A DNA stretch of 64,000 bases, from assembly GCA_003290165.1 (NCBI GenBank), contig QNQO01001837.1, positions 124,001 through 188,000 of the forward strand, written 5' to 3'. Shown in pieces: positions 58,515 through 64,000 of this stretch. Source of the stretch: Berberis thunbergii (Eukaryota > Streptophyta > Magnoliopsida > Ranunculales > Berberidaceae). Each line of letters opens with the position of its first letter. The first letter of the stretch is position 1. The notes beneath the pieces are model-generated. The model worked only from the letters and a program-made list of their open reading frames with translations, ran no database searches and had not been told where the DNA came from. A program made the translations under genes and the position numbers.

Positions 58515-60435
58515 TGATGGGGATTTAACTAACCTAAATTAACAGGTTAATTTAACCCACTTGTAATACCGCAAGTGCACGGTGCCTAACTAGTAGACAA
58601 CGGCAAGTACGAGTCGATCCCACGAAGAAAGTGAATGCAATTGAAATTTAGATTTTATCTACACTAATTTAGAGAAATGGGGTTACAACATTTTTAAAAG
58701 AAAATTAAATTAAAGATAATAAAACAAAATAAAATGATAAGATGAAATGAGATGGAATGAAATGGGTTTGGTGGGCTTGGACTCACCAATGAGTTAGCAA
58801 AATTATCTAATCTAAATTACTGAATTTACGAGAAGCTTTAGGGATGAGAATCCCTTGCTTACACCGAATATATGATCGTTAAAATCCAATTTAAATTATA
58901 TCATGTTCTTTTAAACCTTAACAAAGTATTTCATGCTTTGAATATCGATAAATGGTAATTCTAACTACCAAGCATATCAAGTTAGATTACTCGAACATGC
59001 AAGGTGAAAGCAATTTATCAAGTATTCAGAAATAAATTGCAATTAACACTTAAGTGCACAATCAGTAAAATAAATTAAAATAAAATTTTACAAAAACCCA
59101 ATTGGTTTGTCGATGCCTCGGTGTGGTGGCACTCAGCAGGTCAGCAAGTGGTCCGACACGAATCCCGAGAAGATTGGTCCAAAACCCTCTGTGGTGGTTC
59201 TTACAGAGAGCGGGGGTGCAAATAGCCAGAAAACATTATTTAAAGCCAATTCCCGCCCTGCTACAGTGCGCTACAGCGCCGATCGTCTTCTCCAGCGAGA
59301 ACCGTCGCTGTGACGGCCTGGTTCTCGCTCCTTGCGGGCTTCCTCCTCCTCAAATCGATCCTATAACCTGCAAAGAAGAGCAAGGGTGAAGAAAATACCG
59401 CAAAATAGCAAAAACAGACCGAGATAAGTCGGGAGGAAAACTCCCTGTTTTCAGCCGGCTGTCGCGGCTGTTCCGGCCTGGTTCGTGGTGGCTCTCGGCT
59501 TCCTTCGTCCTCAACTTGATTCTATTACCTGCAAGGATGAGCAAAGTGAAGAAAATCTCGAAGAAACAGAAAAATAAATCGAGAAAACAGGGAACGAACA
59601 CTCCCTGTTTCGTCCCTGTTTCGCGGCTGCTCCGCCGCCTTCCGTCGCTCCTCGCGGCTTCCCTCGACTCCAAATGATCCTAGATCCTGTAAATACGAGC
59701 AAACAGTGAGAATAAATCAAGAAAATAGAAACAAAAACCGAAGAGAAATAGGGAAGAGATTCCCTGTTTTCGCTCCCTGTTTCAGCCGGCTGTGAGCTCT
59801 GCCGCGAGGTGGTGGTTGCGGTGTTTGGTCGGGTCGTGCTGGCGGTCGTGAGAGGATGAACTCGAGACAAAAAGAGGCCGAGAGAGGGGAAGAAAACACG
59901 CTGTCGCGACGTGAAACAGAGTCGCGGTGCGGCTCTGTTCCGCGGTGGTTTTTGCGCGGTGGCGGTGCTGGTTCGTGGCCTGTTGTGGTGGTGGGACTCG
60001 GTGGAGGCGATGGCGATGGCGATGAGACTGTCTGCTGAGTGAGTGGCTTTGGTGGTAATCACCTTGAGAGGAGGAAGAGGGTTTGATCTCTCCTTCCAAT
60101 CTGTTCCCTTCTCTTCCTCCCTCCCCCTTCTCATTCCCTATCGTATTCTATTTATAGAGATAAGGTTAGGTTTGGGTTTGGGTTTGGTTTTAGGGTAGGA
60201 ATTGGTTTAGGTTTGGTTTTAGGGTATGAATTGGTTTAGGTTTGGATTTGCTTTATACCACCATTGGAATCGACTAATTGTCGTTCCTTAACTTGCCGGT
60301 TTAATCTGATTTCATCGTTTACGCTCAAATTCCTACAAAGATATGAAAACGAAATAATTACTATAAAATATAATAATCGAAACACTAACATGTATAAATT
60401 AAGGGGTATATTATGTAATAATTAAGTGTATATCA
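58515..60435 (-). repeat. 5' LTR of the nested Gypsy element
   Basis: 1,921 bp, near-identical to 51930-53851. Lacks two bases at GAGATAAGGTTAGG and gains one A at CTATAAAATATAAT relative to it. Confidence 0.95.
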
Positions 60436-60440
60436 CGGCG

Positions 60441-61423
60441 TGCCACCCTGCATCTTTTACAACCTCCTTAAAAGATTGTGGCTCTCTTCCAGCTGTAATA
60501 GTTGCAATAAAATTTCGGTGTTTCACAGAAAAACTGTCACAACTAACATAATGTGCTATAGGATAAGGTGTACCTGAGGGAGGTGAAGATGTAGAAGCAG
60601 GTGAAGCGGAGGATGGACTATTTTTCTTCACCGTAGTGTGTGTAACAAAGTCACGTAGCTTAACCGAATAATACTTTTCCCGAAAGCCACGACCTAAATG
60701 CTCACTTGGCGGAGCATCTCCCCACACTACCCCCCTGAATCATCCGTATGAGAAGGCGTAGGCAAAACCTGTGGCTGCGGTGCAGGGAGCACGGGCTGCA
60801 ACGGCGTGGCGGTGGGCTGTGGTATGGCTCGCGGCTGCTGGGCTGGAGCAGGCTTGGGTGTGGACGGTGTGGTGGCCTATGGCGGCGGCTGCAGCTGTGT
60901 GGTGGCCTGCGGCTGCGGGTCTGGAGCACCCCTGGGCTTGGGAGGGCGTACTTGCTACACCTCCTCATCATTTTCTAAAAGATTCGGAAGATCCACAACC
61001 ACCCCGTCATGCAGATCACCATGAATGTCAATGCGAACAACAAAATTAGTAGCCTCAACATCAATATATGGGAGCACATTCTCATAAACACATGACATCC
61101 CTAGACACAAAAAAATCTTGCTTGTCCAAATCAAACAAATACTAACCCTTCTTGCCAAACGAATATCCCACAAATACACATTTACTACTCCTACTGGCAA
61201 ACTTATCACCCTTTGCCTTCTGATTATGGGCGAAACACAGAGAACCGAAAACACGCAATTCACCAAAGGAAGGCGGATCACCAAACAAGACTTCATATGG
61301 AGTTTTATTGCCAAGAATACTAGAAGGCGTCCGATTGATTATATGAGCAGCGGCAAGGGCACATTCCCCTAAAAAATAAAGCGATAAACCACCTTGAAAA
61401 CGTAGTGCCCGAGCAACATTCAA
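60441..61423 (-). pseudogene. Copia integrase C-terminal and linker region
   Basis: ALRFQGGLSLYFLGECALAA, HIINRTPSSILGNKTPYEVL and KCVFVGYSFGKKG are the conserved post-core integrase blocks. Further on (60441-60970) the proline-rich linker and SFKEVVKDAGWH lead into RT, where the Gypsy element interrupts. Frames are broken several times. Confidence 0.85.
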
Positions 61424-61470
61424 AATGTGTTTATGTTTCCTTTCTGCCCGACCATTTTGTTGAGGAGTCC

Positions 61471-61734
61471 CTACTCAAGAAGTTTGAAACAGAATTCCAT
61501 TGACCAAAAATAATCCTTGAGGCAATTAAATTCAGTACCATTATCACTACGAACAATCTTCAATTTCTGAGAAAACTGTCTATCAATCATAGCTATAAAG
61601 GACATAAACATTTTAAAAACCTCTGTTTTATCAACTAACAGATAGATCCACACAGCGTGGGAGAAGTCATCCACTAATGTCAAAAAATAGCGAGCCCCAC
61701 AAGACGAGGGTGTATTATGGCCCCCATAAATCAC
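61471..61734 (-). pseudogene. Copia integrase core
   Basis: FLTLVDDFSHAVWIYLL and KLKIVRSDNGTEF supply the two aspartates of the DDE triad. The following frame breaks near 61490; CFKLLE and the TPQQNG-like block lie in different frames. Confidence 0.9.
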
Positions 61735-62773
61735 AATGTACTAACTCGAAAATTCGAGTAGATTTATTATCACTTAACTGAAAACTATCCCTAGAATGTT
61801 TAGCACGATGACAAACTTCACATGCTTTATTCAAGTTACCACTAGAATTGCAGAAAAAATGAAGCAACTTCACCACTTTCTCGGAAGGATGACCCAATCT
61901 GCGATGCCAAAGCTCCAAAGAAGTTGAAGGAGCAACTGAAACTGCTTGTACCTTTGTCTCCTCCCGTAAGTAGTATAGTCCATCCCTTCTGTCACCCGTT
62001 CCAATCACCTCCCTCGTGTGTCGGTCCTGGATAGCACACAAGTCTGAGTTAGTTATGAATTCACAGTTTATATCATCACTCAATTGTGAAGCAGAAATTA
62101 AATTACAATTTAATTTTGGAACATAAAGAACATGGTTAAGGATACTTTTGTCAGTAAGTTTGACAAGTCCTTCCTTCAAGGCAACAACACTCTGACCATC
62201 CGGGAGGCCAACAGAACAGGGAGTCACATTTCTTAAATCCGACAAATACGACAAATCTCCTGTAACATGATTGGAGCACCCAGTGTCAATAATCCACTTA
62301 CCGTTCAACCGATGAGAGGAAGGGTGAGGAGTGCTGAAAGTGGCCATGAGAGTCTGCCATTGTTTGGCAGAAAAACCTGGTAGAGGTGCAGCCGACGAAG
62401 ATCCTGACAGTGCGATCAGTGCCTGGCCAGACGTGGCCTTGTTGGCCTTGACGTGTCCGCGGCAACGTGCAGCAGCAAGTGGTGCGGCCCCCTTCGTCGC
62501 ACTTTTAGCCCCATACTTCTCAATGAACCAATCTGGAGTGTCGTGCAGCTCAAAGCAGGTGGTGTCATTATGACTCGTCTTGTGGCAGTGTGAGCAGACC
62601 AGAGCAGCCTCCTCGGCTCGAGTAAGGCGTGGTTTGGAACGATTGTCCATACGTACCGCAAAGCCCGCAACTTCAAATGCCTCGTCTTTAATGTGTGCTA
62701 TCCCCCTAACTCTTTCCTCTTGAGCTATTGTTTGGAAAGCTCTATTTAGTGATGGCAGGGGGTCTTGAGACAA
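61715..62773 (-). pseudogene. Copia gag C-terminus, protease and integrase finger
   Basis: 352 open codons: the CCHC knuckle CSHCHKTSHNDTTC (a CX2CX4HX4C match), the protease site WIIDTGCSNHVTG, and the GAG-pre-integrase block LELWHRRLGHPSEKV with CEVCHRAKHSR. It ends after HCDLWGP where the frame breaks. Confidence 0.9.
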
Positions 62774-63396
62774 GAGAGTAGAGCGCAGGGAGGCATAATA
62801 TTCGAAAACAAACCAAGCAGGAATTGATGCAATCGATCTCTCTCACGTCTTTCCTCATGTTGTTTCCTACACCACAAATACACCTGCCACACTTGCAAGA
62901 GATTGTGTTTATCTAGTTCATCCCAAAACACAGTCAGTTTGTTGAAATAAACCGCAATGGGCATAGTTTTGGTCTGCTCACAACGATTTATGTCAGATTT
63001 TAGTTGTTGTATTCTTGGACCATTGACAAGACAAAATCTTTCATGCAAATCATCCCACAATCATTTTGCATCATCATAGTTTGATAACATAGATTTTACC
63101 TCCGAGTCGATCGTGTTCATGAGCCAAGAAACGAGCATGCAGTGAATTGTAATCCAATCATCCTTCGTGCAAGGGGGAACCAGGTCTTTAATGGAGCCAT
63201 CAAAAAAACCAAATTTTCTGCGGGAAGTAAGAGCAACACGAATTGCGTGAGACCAATCATCAAAGTTGTCGAGTTTGAGGCGAATCAGAGTGATAAAATC
63301 CCCAGGCCTATCTTGTGGCCCTAGAAAGAATGGTGAATTAGCCTCGATCTTTGGAAGCTGTGATAGAGGAGTTTCTCCACCAGCCATAGCAAGCAA
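62746..63396 (-). pseudogene. Copia gag N-terminal part
   Basis: MLAMAGGETPLSQLPKIEAN, then LKLDNFDDWSHAIRVALTSR and SIKDLVPPC, the gag head (UBN2-like/DUF4219 type) of Retrofit-like Copia. A stop at 63061-63063 and a frame shift near 62760 separate it from WDDLHERFCLVNGPRIQQLK and the rest. Confidence 0.85.
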
Positions 63397-63434
63397 TCAA
63401 GATAGAAGAAAGTTTTAGGTAGACTCTGATACCA

Positions 63435-63646
63435 TGATAAGTTTAAGGCCAAATTGTGTTCTTTCATTAATTCATCAGCAATATAAATACTGTAGTCAAA
63501 ATACAATAGGAAACCACCATACACTAGGAAACCTCCCAAACCAAGGAAACAAATCACTAGCCATCGGAAAGTTTCCTAACCCCATAAAACTTACAACACA
63601 ATATGCTAAAATATATTTTCCTAACAATAGGATGTATTTCCTAATA
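63435..63646 (-). repeat. 5' LTR of the Copia element
   Basis: 212 bp, TGATAAGTTTAAGGCC at the inner end on the + strand. Immediately adjoins the initiator-Met primer site at 63424-63434. Confidence 0.85.
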
Positions 63647-63649
63647 ATG

Positions 63650-63867
63650 TACAAACCATATATATATATATTAAATCCCTTAACCCCTCCCGCCCAAAAT
63701 GTCGCATCAACTCGATCGAATGTTGACAATATGCACAAATCACATATGTACAAACAATATTTTTTTAAATCCCTTAACGCCTCCCACCCTAAATGCCACC
63801 AACATGGTTTGAACCCCGGACTTATGATTCTATCCGCTACTAGCCTATTGCTGAGCTGATACCCCAT
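63650..63867 (-). mobile_element. tRNA-derived SINE
   Basis: On the minus strand, GGGGTATCAGCTCAGCAATA (box A region) is followed by CCGGGGTTCAAACC (box B and T-arm). The body then contains GGGTGGGAGGCGTTAAGG and a tail TTGTTTGTACAT. The tail segment is present twice (63650-63702 and about 63748-63800, + strand GTACAAAC to CTCCC). It ends against the Copia LTR. No family name assigned. Confidence 0.6.
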
Positions 63868-64000
63868 TGACATATACAAAATTTTTGTATGAGTGTATGC
63901 AGTGTGCGTGTGCATGTGCAGTGAGCTTGAATGTACTAGTGAGAAGAAACATCACTATATGCTCTTCAGAAGGCTTGACCTTGACTTGTGATAAAGAAAA
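63868..64000. other. Window end, nothing recognised
   Basis: Short stretch with TGTGCGTGTGCATGTG alternation; no gene. Confidence 0.4.

Larger units (their letters stand above)
51930..60435 (-). mobile_element. Young non-autonomous Ty3/Gypsy element (Athila/Tat-like), nested in Copia pol
   Basis: LTRs 51930-53851 and 58515-60435 (1,922 and 1,921 bp) are almost identical: by eye three substitutions and three small indels. Target duplication CGGCG at 51925-51929 and 60436-60440. The primer site on the minus strand is TGGCGCCGTTGCCGGGGA (58508-58491), complementary to the 3' end of tRNA-Asp, six bases from the LTR, as in Athila/Tat-type elements. The internal region is only 4.7 kb with one 407-codon ORF and no protease, RT, RNase H or integrase recognised, so it must be mobilised by another element's proteins. 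Confidence 0.95.
50211..63646 (-). mobile_element. Ty1/Copia retrotransposon, decayed, split by a Gypsy element
   Basis: Reads on the minus strand. The 5' LTR is 63646-63435 (about 212 bp), directly followed by the primer site TGGTATCAGAG (63434-63424). The 3' LTR is about 50446-50211, preceded by the polypurine-type AACTTGAGGGGGG. Domain order gag, protease, integrase, RT, RNase H marks Copia. Without the insertion it is about 4.9 kb, normal for the group. The LTRs differ by indels and an internal duplication in the 3' copy. No outer target duplication found. Confidence 0.9.

Noticed and set aside
60748..61049. Glycine/tryptophan-rich and alanine/tryptophan-rich ORFs on the plus strand
   Set aside because: They are antisense to the proline-rich linker of Copia pol on the minus strand.

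Overview
This window is plant nuclear DNA, most likely from a eudicot. It has spliced plant genes with GT-AG introns, fragments of plastid DNA on nuclear sequence (rpoC2, 16S and 23S rRNA), and a dense load of plant transposons: hAT-type DNA elements, Ty3/Gypsy and Ty1/Copia LTR retrotransposons, a LINE and a tRNA-derived SINE. I cannot name the species. Nothing looks bacterial or viral, and there is no CRISPR array. Only two host genes can be supported.

Region by region. 1-2.4 kb is non-coding with two hAT-type pieces. 2.5-7.2 kb (+) holds a four-exon nitrate/peptide transporter gene (NPF/PTR family, NPF2-like) carrying three single-base frame breaks in exon 3; its large second intron contains two copies of a ~146-bp foldback element. 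7.9-9.5 kb is a nuclear plastid insertion in which the 3' part of rpoC2 is fused to part of the 16S rRNA gene; the chimera is present twice in tandem. 9.7-10.5 kb is a degenerate array of a ~28-bp unit.

11.2-33.6 kb (-) is one host gene for a caprin-like protein with an RGG-rich C-terminus. Its four exons join in phase to 453 codons plus stop, but exons 2 and 3 are separated by a ~20.9-kb intron. That intron contains a 1-kb hAT-type element with an acidic ORF, a broken LINE interrupted by a second hAT element and by plastid 23S rRNA fragments, a decayed chromovirus (Ty3/Gypsy, TSD CATTG), and a hAT-type element containing a tRNA-like segment.

33.9-37.0 kb, upstream of that gene, has a foldback element split by a 1.4-kb hAT element, followed by another hAT element. 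37-50 kb has no host gene. It carries a pair of ~1.7-kb direct repeats that may be LTRs of a coding-free element. The second repeat is split by a 3.1-kb hAT element holding exons, with introns, of a DUF1537 (four-carbon acid sugar kinase-like) gene; that element is itself interrupted by a solo LTR.

50.2-63.6 kb (-) is a decayed Ty1/Copia element whose pol gene is interrupted by a very young 8.5-kb Ty3/Gypsy element (TSD CGGCG, LTRs almost identical). The Gypsy element has a tRNA-Asp primer site and one 407-codon gag/pol-junction ORF, with no protease, RT or integrase recognised. The solo LTR at 46.5-48.3 kb belongs to the same family. A tRNA-derived SINE lies at the right end.

The window's main interest is this layered insertion history, which target-site duplications let one read almost step by step, together with gene capture by hAT elements and the chimeric plastid insertions.
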